Shown: in pieces, positions 36,192 to 45,339 of the stretch | Layout: every line of letters starts with the position of its first letter | Numbering within the stretch: position 1 is the stretch's first letter | From: Sorangium sp025924095 | Lineage (GTDB): Bacteria; Myxococcota_A; Polyangia; Polyangiales; Polyangiaceae | Direction of reading: 5' to 3' | Length of the DNA: 64,000 nt | Assembly (NCBI RefSeq): GCF_051521505.1 | Contig: NZ_CP150356.1 | Coordinates: 2,232,001-2,296,000 of the forward strand | Translations under genes and position numbers: made by a program | The notes under the pieces: model-generated | What the model saw: only the letters and a program-made list of their open reading frames with translations | The model's database searches: none | What the model was told of the DNA's origin: nothing

Positions 36192-37318
36192 TCTACGAGC
36201 TCTTCTACCCGCTCAAGTTCCACTACGGCTGGCTGAGCTGGCTCAACGTCCTGCGCTACATCCCGTTCCGCACGATCATGGCGACGATGACCGCCATGGT
36301 GCTGACGTTCGTGCTCGCGCCGTGGTTCATCCGCGAGCTCCGGCGCAAGCAGATCGGGCAGGTGGTCCGCGCCGAGGGGCCGGAGACGCACAAGATCAAG
36401 GCGGGCACGCCGACGATGGGCGGCGCGCTCATCCTGCTCTCGCTGCTGCTCCCCACCGTGCTGTGGGCCGACCTCAGGAACCCGTTCGTCCTCGCGACGA
36501 CGGCGGTGACCGCCGGCTACGGCGTCATCGGCTACCTGGACGACTTCCTCAAGATCAAGCGGCGGAGCAGCGGCGGCCTGCCGGGCCGCTACAAGCTCAT
36601 CGGCCAGGTGCTCATCGGCGGCGCGGCCGTGGCCTACACGTTCCTGCTCGCGTCCAAGCTCCCGCCGGACTGGGTGGAGATCAGGACGCGGCTCTCGATC
36701 CCGTTCGTCGCGTTCTCGAAGTTCCCGATCGAGCTGCCGCTCTGGGCCTACGTCCCGTTCGCCGTCTTCGTCGTGGTCGCGACGTCGAACGCCGTGAACC
36801 TCACCGACGGCCTCGACGGCCTCGCGATCGGCCCGGTGATCATCAACGCGGGGACGTACCTCATCCTCGCGTACATCGTCGGCGCCTCCATCGCGAACTT
36901 CTCGCTCGCGACTTACCTCGACATCCCGGCGATCGCGTCGGCCGGCGAGCTGTCGGTGTACTGCGGCTCGGTCATCGGCGCGGGGATCGGCTTCCTTTGG
37001 TACAACACGTACCCCGCGCAGGTCTTCATGGGGGACGTCGGGTCGCTCGCCCTCGGGGGCGGGCTCGGGATGCTCGCCGTCTTCACCAAGAACGAGCTCC
37101 TGTCGATCATCCTCGGCGGGATCTTCTTCATCGAGACGGTCAGCGTCATCACGCAGGTCCTCTCGTTCAAGCTCACCGGCAAGCGCGTCTTCTTGATGGC
37201 GCCGATCCACCACCACTACGAGAAGAAGGGGTGGGCGGAGCCCAAGATCATCGTCCGCTTCTGGATCATCTCCATCCTCCTGGCGCTGGTCTCCCTGGCG
37301 TCGATGAAGCTGCGCTGA
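36188..37318 (+). CDS. mraY: Phospho-MurNAc-pentapeptide transferase MraY
   Basis: Integral membrane enzyme forming lipid I from UDP-MurNAc-pentapeptide and undecaprenyl phosphate. 376 residues with about ten hydrophobic helices. The catalytic motifs are GTPTMGGALIL, the aspartate pair in GYLDDFLKIKRR, NAVNLTDGLDGLA, GDVGSLALGG and APIHHHYEKKGW (the HHH motif). The start overlaps murE; murD begins 4 bases after the stop. Confidence 0.96.
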   Translation: MIYELFYPLKFHYGWLSWLNVLRYIPFRTIMATMTAMVLTFVLAPWFIRELRRKQIGQVVRAEGPETHKIKAGTPTMGGALILLSLLLPTVLWADLRNPFVLATTAVTAGYGVIGYLDDFLKIKRRSSGGLPGRYKLIGQVLIGGAAVAYTFLLASKLPPDWVEIRTRLSIPFVAFSKFPIELPLWAYVPFAVFVVVATSNAVNLTDGLDGLAIGPVIINAGTYLILAYIVGASIANFSLATYLDIPAIASAGELSVYCGSVIGAGIGFLWYNTYPAQVFMGDVGSLALGGGLGMLAVFTKNELLSIILGGIFFIETVSVITQVLSFKLTGKRVFLMAPIHHHYEKKGWAEPKIIVRFWIISILLALVSLASMKLR

Positions 37319-37322
37319 GGGC

Positions 37323-38681
37323 ATGATGGACGTCCGCGGGCGAACAGTGATCATCGTCGGGCTCGGCCGGAGCGGCGTCGCGGCTGCGCGCCTCCTGCTG
37401 GAGCGCGGCGCGCGCGTGATCGCGAACGACGGCGCGCCGCGCGAGCGGCTCTCCGCCGCGGCGGCGTCCCTCGAGGCGGAGGGCGCTGTCCTCGCGCCGG
37501 GCGGGCACGACCCGGCGCTGTTCGACGGCGCCGACCTCGTGGTCGTCTCGCCGGGCGTGCCGTCGTTCCCCGCGCTCGACGCGGTCGCGCGCTCCGGGCG
37601 CGAGGTCATCGGCGAGCTCGAGCTCGCGTCGCGCTTCGTGTCGGCGCCGATCGTGCTCGTCGGCGGGACCAACGGCAAGAGCACCACGACGGCGCTCACG
37701 GGCGCGATGCTCGAGCGGGCCGGCCTCCGCACCTTCGTCGGCGGCAACTTCGGGACCCCCCTCGCCGAGGTCGTCGGGGAGGCGTGGGATGTGCTCGTCC
37801 TCGAGATCTCGAGCTACCAGGCGGAGCGCGTCCCGACGCTGCGCGCTCGCGCCCATGCCCTGCTGAACATCACGGACGATCACCTCGATCGCTACCCGAG
37901 CTTCGCGGCGTACGCCGACGCGAAGGGCAACCCGTTCGAGCGCATGACGCCGGAGGATGTCGCGGTCGTGCCCTTCGGCGACGAGCTCACCGCCGGCCAG
38001 GCGGCGCGCGGGCGCGCCCGCGTCGTGACGTTCAGCGCGCGCGACGCCCGCGCCGACGTCAGCGCCCCGGGCGGCGCGATCGTCGACCGCGTCACCGGCG
38101 CGAGCTATCCGCTGGATCGCGTCCGGCTCACGGGCGCGCACAACCTCGGGAACGCCTGCGCCTCCGTCGCGCTGGCCGCCGCGCTCGGCGCCCCCGCGTC
38201 GGCGATCGCCGACGCGCTCGCGCGCTTCGAGGGGCTCCCGCACCGGACCGCGCTCGTCGCGGACGTCGAGGGCGTCCGCTACTACGACGACTCCAAGGGG
38301 ACCAACGTCGGCGCCTCGGTCGCCGCGCTCACCGGCCTGCGCGAGGCGAAGGCCGTGCTGATCGCGGGCGGTCGCGACAAGCTCGGCGACTACGCGCCGC
38401 TCGTGGCCGCGCTGCGCGAGCGGGGGCGCGCCCTCGTCGTCCTCGGCGAGGCGGCGGACCGCATCGCCGCCGCGGCCGACGGCGTCCTGCCGATCGCGCG
38501 GGCCGGCTCGATGGATGCAGCGGTCCTCGCCGCGCGGGCGCTCGCCCGGCCGGGCGACGCGGTGCTGCTCAGCCCCGCGTGCTCCAGCTTCGACATGTTC
38601 CGCGACTACAAGGATCGCGGCGACGCCTTCGTCCGCGCGGTCGGCGAGCTCCAGCGAGCTGCCGGGGAGGTGGCGTCGTGA
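37323..38681 (+). CDS. murD: UDP-MurNAc-L-alanine:D-glutamate ligase MurD
   Basis: Adds D-glutamate as the second stem residue. 452 residues, with the N-terminal Rossmann-like start (IIVGLGRSGVAAARLL), the P-loop (GGTNGKSTTT), LEISSYQ, NITDDHLDRY, LTGAHNLGNACA, YYDDSKGTN and the C-terminal LLSPACSSFDMF block. The second codon is also ATG (37326). The last codons overlap the ftsW start. Confidence 0.95.
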   Translation: MMDVRGRTVIIVGLGRSGVAAARLLLERGARVIANDGAPRERLSAAAASLEAEGAVLAPGGHDPALFDGADLVVVSPGVPSFPALDAVARSGREVIGELELASRFVSAPIVLVGGTNGKSTTTALTGAMLERAGLRTFVGGNFGTPLAEVVGEAWDVLVLEISSYQAERVPTLRARAHALLNITDDHLDRYPSFAAYADAKGNPFERMTPEDVAVVPFGDELTAGQAARGRARVVTFSARDARADVSAPGGAIVDRVTGASYPLDRVRLTGAHNLGNACASVALAAALGAPASAIADALARFEGLPHRTALVADVEGVRYYDDSKGTNVGASVAALTGLREAKAVLIAGGRDKLGDYAPLVAALRERGRALVVLGEAADRIAAAADGVLPIARAGSMDAAVLAARALARPGDAVLLSPACSSFDMFRDYKDRGDAFVRAVGELQRAAGEVAS

Positions 38682-40003
38682 TGTCGTGGAGCGACAGGCT
38701 CGGCGCGCGCGGCGACGCGCCCAAGAACCGGCACATCGGTCCCTCGGAGCAGGACAAGTCGGCGCAGGGCGCGGTCGCGGCGGTCGCCGAGGCGTTCTGG
38801 AAGGGGCGATCGAGCCCCTCGGGGCCCGTCGACGCCCTCCTCGCGGCGGTCGTCACGGCGCTCATCGGCTTCGGCGTGGTGATGGTCTACAGCGCGAGCG
38901 CGGTCGAGGCGACGGTGCGCTACAAGGACGCGCAGTTCTTCCTCAAGCGCCAGGCCATCTACGCGGTCCTCTCGATCGCCACGATGTGGATCACGAGCCG
39001 CATCGATCATCGCCGGCTCAAGGTCCTCACGTACCCGGTGCTCATCGTCGTGACCGGGATGCTCGTCGCCTGCGTGGCGGGGCTCGGCCACAAGGCGGGC
39101 AACGCCTACCGTTGGATCGCGCTCGGCCCGGTCCACGTGCAGCCGGCCGAGGTGGCGAAGCTCGGGATCGTCCTCTGGCTCGCCTACTCGCTCTCCAAGA
39201 AGGCCGACCGCATCAGGTCGTTCTCCGTCGGCTTCCTCCCGCACCTCCTCGTGGTCGGGATCCTGATGCTCCTCTGCCTCAAGCAGCCCGACTTCGGCAG
39301 CGCGGTCGTGCTGCTCTTCCTGACCTTCACGCTGCTGTTCGTGGCGGGCGCGCGCGTCCCGTACATCGCCGCGTTCTCCATGCTGCTGGCGCTCGCCGGC
39401 GCCGCGCTCGTGCGCTTCAGCGGCTACCGCTACGCGCGCTACCTCGCGTGGATCGACATGGACAACAACCGCGCCGACCTGGCGTACCAGCCGTTCCAGT
39501 CGGTCATGAGCTTCGGCTCCGGGGGGCTCTTCGGCCTCGGCCTCGGGCGGGGGCTGCAGGTGCTCTACCTGCCGGAGGCGCACACCGATTTCGTGTCGGC
39601 GATCGTCGGCGAGGAGCTCGGCTTCGTCGGCATCGTCGGCCTCTGCGCGGCGTACCTCGTCATCGTCTCGCGGGGCGTGAAGATCGCCCTCGAGGCCGAC
39701 GACGACTACGGCAGCTTCATGGCGTTCGGCATCGCGACGCTCTTCGGCGTGCAGGCGATGACGAACCTCGCGGTGGCGATGGCGATCCTCCCCACGAAGG
39801 GGCTCACGCTGCCGTTCCTCAGCTACGGCGGCTCGTCGCTGCTCGTGAACGCCGCGGCCGCGGGCATCCTGCTCAGCATCAGCCGATCGCGGACCCCGGT
39901 GGCCTCCCAGCAGCGCGGCGCGGCGGGCGCGTCGCCCGTCCCGAACGCGCCGAGCGCCTCGGCCGTGGTCGTCGCGTCGGCCGAGGAGGGCGGCGCATGG
40001 TGA
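38681..40003 (+). CDS. ftsW: Septal peptidoglycan glycosyltransferase FtsW
   Basis: SEDS-family membrane enzyme polymerising septal glycan with FtsI. 440 residues from the ATG at 38681 (a GTG one codon earlier is possible): a charged N-terminus of about 55 residues, then around ten helices. Conserved blocks are VMVYSASAVEA, NAYRWIALGPVHVQPAE (with the key Arg and Glu/Pro region), KQPDFGSAVVLL, AHTDFVSAIVGEELGFVG and LPTKGLTLPFLSYGGSSL. The C-terminal Ala/Pro/Ser tail is cytoplasmic. It overlaps murD by a base and murG by 7 bases. Confidence 0.95.
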   Translation: MSWSDRLGARGDAPKNRHIGPSEQDKSAQGAVAAVAEAFWKGRSSPSGPVDALLAAVVTALIGFGVVMVYSASAVEATVRYKDAQFFLKRQAIYAVLSIATMWITSRIDHRRLKVLTYPVLIVVTGMLVACVAGLGHKAGNAYRWIALGPVHVQPAEVAKLGIVLWLAYSLSKKADRIRSFSVGFLPHLLVVGILMLLCLKQPDFGSAVVLLFLTFTLLFVAGARVPYIAAFSMLLALAGAALVRFSGYRYARYLAWIDMDNNRADLAYQPFQSVMSFGSGGLFGLGLGRGLQVLYLPEAHTDFVSAIVGEELGFVGIVGLCAAYLVIVSRGVKIALEADDDYGSFMAFGIATLFGVQAMTNLAVAMAILPTKGLTLPFLSYGGSSLLVNAAAAGILLSISRSRTPVASQQRGAAGASPVPNAPSASAVVVASAEEGGAW

Positions 40004-41214
40004 CCGTCCTGATCGCCGGAGGCGGCACCGGCGGCCACGTCTTCCCGATGGTCGCCGTGGGCGACGCCGTCCGCGCCGCGGCGCGCGACGATGCCGCGCG
40101 CGTCGTCTACGTCGGCACCGCGCGCGGCATCGAGGCGCGCGTCATGCGCGAGCGCGGCGACACCCTCGAGCTGCTCCACGTCCTGCCGCTCCGCGGGGGC
40201 GGCCTCTCCGGCTTCGTGCGCGGCGCGGTCCGCGCGGGCCGCGTGCTCCCGGAGGCGAGGCGGCTCGTCGAGCGGCTCGACGCCCGCGTGGTGCTCTCGC
40301 TCGGCGGGTACGCGGGCGGCCCGGTCTCCCTCGCGGCGCGCTCGCTCGGCGTGCCGGTCGCGATCCTGGAGCCGAACAGCGTCCTCGGGCTCTCGAACCG
40401 GCTCCTCTCGCCCATCGTCGATCGCGCGTACGTCGCCTTCCCCGAGACGGCGCGCGCGCTGCGTCCGAGCACGGTGCGTCTCTTCGGCGTCCCGCTCCGT
40501 CGCGCCTTCGCCCGCGCGCCGTACGCGCCGCGCGAGGGCAAGCTCCGCCTGCTCGTGCTCGGCGGCAGTCAGGGCGCGCTCGCACTGAACGACATTGTCC
40601 CGCGCGCGATCGCGCAGGGCCGCGAGCGCGGCGTCGACCTCGACGTGGTGCACCAGACGGGCAGGGACCGAGAGGCCGCCGTCCGGTCGCTCTACGCCGA
40701 GCTCGGCCTCTCCGGGCGCGCGCGCGTCGTCCCGTTCATCGACGACGTGGCGGAGGCGCTCGCCGCGGCCGACGTCGTGATCGCCCGCGCGGGCGCGTCG
40801 ACGCTCGCCGAGCTCTGCGCCGTCGGGCGCCCCTCGATCCTGATCCCCTACCCGTTCGCGGCCGACGATCACCAGCTGAAGAACGCGCAGTCCCTCGAGC
40901 GGGCCTCCGCCGCGGTGGCCATCGCCCAGGCTGACGCCACCGAGGCGCGCCTCGCCGGCGAGATCGCCCGCCTCGCGGCGGCCCCGGCGCTCCGCGCCCG
41001 CATGGCGGACGCCGCGGCGGCCTTCGCCACGCCGGACGCCGCGGCGCGCGTCGCCGCCGATCTGCTCGATCTCGCGCGAGCTCCGCGCCACCGCGCGCTG
41101 CGCCTCCCCGTCCTCGGCGGTCGCGCGGAGCGCGCGGGGGAGGCGCCGCGCCGCGCCGCGATGAACGAGGCCGCGCCGCTCGGTGCTGCCCTCGGTCGGG
41201 AGGAGGCAGGCTGA
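39997..41214 (+). CDS. murG: N-acetylglucosaminyltransferase MurG
   Basis: Converts lipid I to lipid II at the inner face of the membrane (GT28 fold). 405 residues from the ATG at 39997. The N-terminal donor/acceptor loop is TVLIAGGGTGGHVFPM; then VLSLGGYAGGPVSLAA, LEPNSVLGLSNRLL, VLGGSQGALALN, VIARAGASTLAELC and IPYPFAADDHQLKNA follow. A 35-residue Arg/Ala-rich tail is longer than usual. TGATG joins it to murC. Confidence 0.95.
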   Translation: MVTVLIAGGGTGGHVFPMVAVGDAVRAAARDDAARVVYVGTARGIEARVMRERGDTLELLHVLPLRGGGLSGFVRGAVRAGRVLPEARRLVERLDARVVLSLGGYAGGPVSLAARSLGVPVAILEPNSVLGLSNRLLSPIVDRAYVAFPETARALRPSTVRLFGVPLRRAFARAPYAPREGKLRLLVLGGSQGALALNDIVPRAIAQGRERGVDLDVVHQTGRDREAAVRSLYAELGLSGRARVVPFIDDVAEALAAADVVIARAGASTLAELCAVGRPSILIPYPFAADDHQLKNAQSLERASAAVAIAQADATEARLAGEIARLAAAPALRARMADAAAAFATPDAAARVAADLLDLARAPRHRALRLPVLGGRAERAGEAPRRAAMNEAAPLGAALGREEAG

Positions 41215-42623
41215 TGTTCCGCGGTCGCGTTCGCCACGTTCACTTCGTCGGCATCGGGGGCGTCGGGATGAGCGGCCTCGCCGAGATCCTGCGCTCGCTC
41301 GAGTTCGAGGTCTCCGGCTCGGACCTCAAGGAGAGCTCGACGACGCGGCGGCTCACGTCGCTCGGCGTCCGGATCGACATCGGCCACCGCGCCGAGAACG
41401 TCTGCGGCGTCGACGTCGTCGTCTACTCGAGCGCCGTCCGGCCCGACAACCCCGAGCTCACCGAGGCGCGCGCGCTCGGGATCCCGGCGATCGGGCGGGC
41501 GGAGATGCTCGCCGAGCTGATGCGCGTGAAGTACGGCGTCGCGATCGCGGGCTCGCACGGCAAGACCACCACGACCTCCCTCGTCGCCACCGTCCTGCGC
41601 GCCGCCGGCCTCGATCCCACCGTCGTCGTCGGCGGCAAGATGGCGGCGCTCGGCTCGAACGCGCGGCTCGGCGCCGGCGACCTGCTCGTCGCCGAGGCCG
41701 ACGAGAGCGACGGCTCGTTCCTGCGGCTCACCCCGACGATCGCGGTCGTCACCAATATCGACGCCGAGCACCTCGATCACTACGGCACGCACGAGCGCAT
41801 CAAGGACGCCTTCGTCGAGTTCGCCGCGCGCGTGCCGTTCTACGGGCTCGCCGTGCTCTGCCTCGACCACCCGCACGTCCAGGATCTGCTCCCGCGCATC
41901 CCGCGCCGCCACGTGACGTACGGCGTCTCGCCGCAGTCGGACTACTCCGCGCGCGGCATCCAGTTCCGCGGCCTCGAGACGAGCTTCAACGCGTACCGCC
42001 GGGGGGAGCCGCTCGGCGGCTTCACGGTGAAGATGCCGGGCGCGCACAACGTCCTGAACTGCCTCGCCACGATCGCGGTCGCGGACGAGCTCGAGGTGCC
42101 GCTCGACGTCACCAAGCAGTCGCTCGCCACGTTCGGCGGCGTCGCGCGCCGCTTCTCCGTCGTCGGCTCCATCGGCGGCGTCACGCTGGTCGACGACTAC
42201 GGCCACCACCCGGCCGAGATCCGCGCCACCGTCGACGCGGCCCGGCGCGCGTTCCCCGGCGAGGACCACCGCGTCGTCGTGGCCTTCCAGCCGCACCGGC
42301 ACACCCGCACGCGCGATCTCTACGACGAGTTCACGCGCGCCTTCAACCAGGCCGACGTGCTGCTCGTGACGGACATCTACCCCGCCGGCGAGGCGCCGAT
42401 CCCCGGCGTCACCGCCGAGCGCCTCGTCCAGTCGATCCGGGAGCACGGCCACCACGACGCGCGCTTCGTCGCGGACAAGGCCGACCTCCCGGAGGCCCTC
42501 GAGCGGATCGTCCGGCCGGGCGACGTGGTCATCGCGCTCGGCGCGGGCGACGTGAACGCCTGCGTGCGGGAGCTGAAGGCGCGGCTCGAGGCGAAGAGCC
42601 CGCCGCAGGAGGGCAGCTCATGA
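41214..42623 (+). CDS. murC: UDP-MurNAc:L-alanine ligase MurC
   Basis: Adds the first stem residue, L-alanine. 469 residues: Rossmann start (HVHFVGIGGVGMSGLAE), SGSDLKES, P-loop (IAGSHGKTTTTSLV), EADESDGSFL, VTNIDAEHLDHYG, FGGVARRFSVVG, VDDYGHHPAEI and FQPHRHTRT. These are the classic MurC blocks. murB and ddl, which often follow murC, are not here; ftsQ overlaps directly by ATGA. Confidence 0.96.
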   Translation: MFRGRVRHVHFVGIGGVGMSGLAEILRSLEFEVSGSDLKESSTTRRLTSLGVRIDIGHRAENVCGVDVVVYSSAVRPDNPELTEARALGIPAIGRAEMLAELMRVKYGVAIAGSHGKTTTTSLVATVLRAAGLDPTVVVGGKMAALGSNARLGAGDLLVAEADESDGSFLRLTPTIAVVTNIDAEHLDHYGTHERIKDAFVEFAARVPFYGLAVLCLDHPHVQDLLPRIPRRHVTYGVSPQSDYSARGIQFRGLETSFNAYRRGEPLGGFTVKMPGAHNVLNCLATIAVADELEVPLDVTKQSLATFGGVARRFSVVGSIGGVTLVDDYGHHPAEIRATVDAARRAFPGEDHRVVVAFQPHRHTRTRDLYDEFTRAFNQADVLLVTDIYPAGEAPIPGVTAERLVQSIREHGHHDARFVADKADLPEALERIVRPGDVVIALGAGDVNACVRELKARLEAKSPPQEGSS

Positions 42624-43642
42624 CCGAGCGCCCGAGCGCCCCGCCGCCGAACCGTCGTCGCGCGTCGACGCCGGCGCCCGCGGCGCCGCCTGGTCGGGCG
42701 GCGGCCGCGCGCGGCTCGAAGCCGGAGCCTGTGGCCCCGGTGCGAGCGCCGAAGAACGCGCGCGTGCGCGCGGCGACCCCGTCGTCGCACGAGTCGCCGG
42801 CCCCGCCCGCGACCAGCGTCTCCGTGCGCCCGCCGCGCCCGCCGGTGAAGGGCGGCTCGCCCGGAGAGGCGCGCCCTGCGCGGCCGATGTCGCGCCACTT
42901 CCGCGCGCTCCAGCTCCTCGCGGGCGCCGCCGTCGTGCTCATCGCCTCGACCGCGGTCGCGTGGGGCGCGCGGCGCTACATCGTGTCGAGCCCGCGCTTC
43001 GCCGTGCGCACCGTGCTCGTCGACGGCGTCCAGCGCCGCACCGCCGAGCAGGTGGCGAGCTCCGGCGGCATCGAGGTCGGCAAGAACATCTTCACGCTCG
43101 ACCTCGAGCTCGCCAGCGCCTCGATCTCCACCGATCCCTGGATCGAGAGGGCGACGGTCATCCGCAAGCTCCCCTCGACGATCCACGTCAGCGTCGTCGA
43201 GCGGGAGGCGCAGGCCCTGGTCGCGATCGGCGGCGATCTCTACCTCGCGACGCGCGACGGCGAGCTCTTCAAGGAGCTCGCCGAGGACGATCCGGTCGAT
43301 CTCCCGATCGTCACGGGGATCACCGGCGAGCAGGTGGCGCGGGATCGCGCCGGCGTCGTCATCGCGGTGCGGCGCCTGCTCGACGTGGTCGAGGACATGG
43401 AGCGCGCCGGCCTTGCTCGCCGCTATCCGATCCAGGAGCTCCACGTCGAGCGGGACGGGTCGGTCGTCATCACCATCGGCAAGGAGGGGATCGCGCTCCA
43501 CCTCGGCCAGCCGCCTTACCGCGACAAGGTCGGCCAGGCGGCGCGGGTGCTCACCGAGCTCGCCCAGCGGAAGGCGAGCGCGTCGGTGATCTTCCTGGAC
43601 AACGACGCGCACCCCGAGCGCGTCGTGGTGAGGATGAAATGA
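42620..43642 (+). CDS. ftsQ: Cell division protein FtsQ with extended Pro-rich cytoplasmic N-terminus
   Basis: Bitopic division protein that links the cytoplasmic ring with FtsL/FtsB and FtsW/FtsI. 340 residues from the ATG at 42620: an unusually long Pro/Arg/Ala-rich cytoplasmic tail (about 1-92), one membrane helix (about 95-113), then a POTRA-type domain (FAVRTVLVDGVQRRTAEQVA, GKNIFTLDL, RATVIRKLPSTIHVSVVERE) and the FtsQ beta domain. DivIB/FtsQ identity is supported by both sequence and position. The 3' end is followed by a 129-base gap to ftsA. Confidence 0.92.
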   Translation: MTERPSAPPPNRRRASTPAPAAPPGRAAAARGSKPEPVAPVRAPKNARVRAATPSSHESPAPPATSVSVRPPRPPVKGGSPGEARPARPMSRHFRALQLLAGAAVVLIASTAVAWGARRYIVSSPRFAVRTVLVDGVQRRTAEQVASSGGIEVGKNIFTLDLELASASISTDPWIERATVIRKLPSTIHVSVVEREAQALVAIGGDLYLATRDGELFKELAEDDPVDLPIVTGITGEQVARDRAGVVIAVRRLLDVVEDMERAGLARRYPIQELHVERDGSVVITIGKEGIALHLGQPPYRDKVGQAARVLTELAQRKASASVIFLDNDAHPERVVVRMK

Positions 43643-43771
43643 CCGCCGTCGCGCCCGCTCTCTGCGTCGGCGATCGCCGAGCAAAATTTGGCCGGTTCTG
43701 CTGGCTCATGGCAGCGTCGTGCCCGCCTGACACGCGCATGGGGCTCGTCCCCGCATGAGGTGGTGCACGCA

Positions 43772-45094
43772 ATGAAGAGCCGGATGGAGACTACTGAGAT
43801 CGTCGTCGGCCTGGACATCGGGACGACCAAGGTTTCGGCGGTCGTGGGCGAGATCGACGCGGATGGGATCACCATCCTCGGGGTGGGCAACGTCCCGTGC
43901 CGCGGCCTGCGAAAGGGCGTCGTGAGCAACATCGACTGGACGGTCCGTTCGATCGCCGAGGCGATCGAGGCCGCGCAGACGATGGCGGGTGTCGAGATCC
44001 GCACCGTCTATGCCGGCGTCGCGGGCAGCCACATCCGCTGCCAGCAGTCCGACGGCGTCGCTGCGATCTCCGGCGGCGAGGTCACCCGGCTCGACGTCGA
44101 GCGGGTCCTCGAGGGCGCGCGGGCCATCCCGGTCGACGCCGATCGCCAGATCATGCACGTCTTGCCGCGCGAGTTCATGGTCGACAACCAGGACGGCATC
44201 CGCGATCCGGTCGGCATGAGCGGCGTCCGGCTCGGGGTCAAGGTGAACCTCATCACCGCCGCGACCTCGTGCGTGCAGAACGTCGTCCGCTGCGCGGAGC
44301 GCTGCGGCCTCACCGTGGCCGACGTCGTGCTGGAGCCGCTGGCCAGCGCCGAGGCGGTGCTCTCCGAGGACGAGAAGGAGATCGGCGTCGCCATCATCGA
44401 CATCGGCGGCGGCACGACCGACCTGCTCCTCTACGTGGACGGCGGCATCGCGCACGCCAGCGTGATCCCGGCGGGCGGCAACAACGTGACCGCGGACATC
44501 GCCGCCGGGCTTCGCACGCCGATGGGCGAGGCCGAGCGCCTGAAGCGCAACGCCGGCTGCGCCCTCGGCCGCATGGTCGGCGACGAGGAGGAGATCGAGG
44601 TCCCCGGCGTCGGCGGGCACCTGCCGCGCAAGGCGTCGCGCCGCGTCCTGTCGGACATCATCGAGCCGCGCGTCGAGGAGATCTTCGCCGTCATCCGCAA
44701 GCGGATCGAGGACACCGGGATGCTGGAGCAGCTCTCGGCCGGCGCGGTGCTCACCGGCGGCGGCGTCCTGATGGAAGGCATGACGGAGTTCGCCGAGGAG
44801 ATCCTCGGGATGCCGGTGCGCCTCGGCGTGCCGGTCGGCGTGCGGGGTATCACGCAGCTCGTGGCCGGCCCGCAGTACGCGACCGGCGTGGGCCTCGTCC
44901 AGTACGGCGCCAACGCGCTCGCGCAGGCGCGCGCGCTCGCGCCGGTGAAGCTCGAGGTCGGCCACGCCGGCCGCGCGGAGAGCCGCCGCGAGAAGCTCCG
45001 AGAGCGCGAGTCGCGCCGTGAAGTCATCGAAGAAATGTCGATTGAAAAGAGGTCGAGCGGAAGGTTCTGGAACTGGCTCCGAGCAGCATTCTAG
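43772..45094 (+). CDS. ftsA: Cell division protein FtsA
   Basis: Actin-like ATPase that tethers FtsZ to the membrane. 440 residues from the ATG at 43772. The phosphate-1 loop (VVGLDIGTTKVSAVVGE), SHIRCQQSDG in the 1C domain, phosphate-2 (IIDIGGGTTDLLLY) and adenosine motif (LTGGGVLMEGM) are intact. The C-terminus SGRFWNWLRAAF is the expected amphipathic membrane-targeting helix after a charged linker. It is separated from ftsQ by 129 bases and from ftsZ by 245 bases, so both have room for their own control. Confidence 0.95.
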   Translation: MKSRMETTEIVVGLDIGTTKVSAVVGEIDADGITILGVGNVPCRGLRKGVVSNIDWTVRSIAEAIEAAQTMAGVEIRTVYAGVAGSHIRCQQSDGVAAISGGEVTRLDVERVLEGARAIPVDADRQIMHVLPREFMVDNQDGIRDPVGMSGVRLGVKVNLITAATSCVQNVVRCAERCGLTVADVVLEPLASAEAVLSEDEKEIGVAIIDIGGGTTDLLLYVDGGIAHASVIPAGGNNVTADIAAGLRTPMGEAERLKRNAGCALGRMVGDEEEIEVPGVGGHLPRKASRRVLSDIIEPRVEEIFAVIRKRIEDTGMLEQLSAGAVLTGGGVLMEGMTEFAEEILGMPVRLGVPVGVRGITQLVAGPQYATGVGLVQYGANALAQARALAPVKLEVGHAGRAESRREKLRERESRREVIEEMSIEKRSSGRFWNWLRAAF

Positions 45095-45339
45095 GCATGA
45101 CGTAGCAAGAGAAAGTTGTTAGAGAATTGGGTTTGAGAGGGTCGGAGAACGCACCGGCGTTCCCTCTTGAAATCTAAGTCAAGAGGGTTTGAGAAAACGG
45201 TGTTCGAAGGGGAAGAGGCGCCCCTCGGAACGCCGTCCGGAGCGAGGACGTCCTCGCGCATTAGGGTTCCGTGCCGCTCGACCACCGCGAGGGTCGGCGC
45301 CGGGCCGAGCGGCTAGCTGTACATCCCCGGGAGGAGTTC
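45095..45339 (+). promoter_or_regulatory. ftsA-ftsZ intergenic leader with stem-loops and direct repeats
   Basis: These 245 bases are noticeably less GC-rich than the neighbours. They hold the direct repeat GGGTTTGAGA at 45129 and 45185. A hairpin with arms GAACGC/GCGTTC lies at 45147-45162, and a stronger hairpin immediately follows it. GAGGAG lies directly before the ftsZ ATG as ribosome-binding site. No coding potential is seen. A promoter or post-transcriptional control of FtsZ level is the likely function. Confidence 0.5.
45162..45190 (+). terminator. Perfect 9-base hairpin in the ftsA-ftsZ gap, possible terminator or attenuator
   Basis: CCCTCTTGA (45162-45170) and TCAAGAGGG (45179-45187) pair perfectly around an 8-base AT-rich loop and are followed by TTT. 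The short T-run makes it a weak terminator; partial read-through between ftsA and ftsZ is plausible. Confidence 0.45.

Noticed and set aside
43643..43771. Short ORF between ftsQ and ftsA
   Set aside because: About 40 codons in the ftsA frame with no resemblance to FtsA N-termini; the ATG at 43772 gives the standard start.
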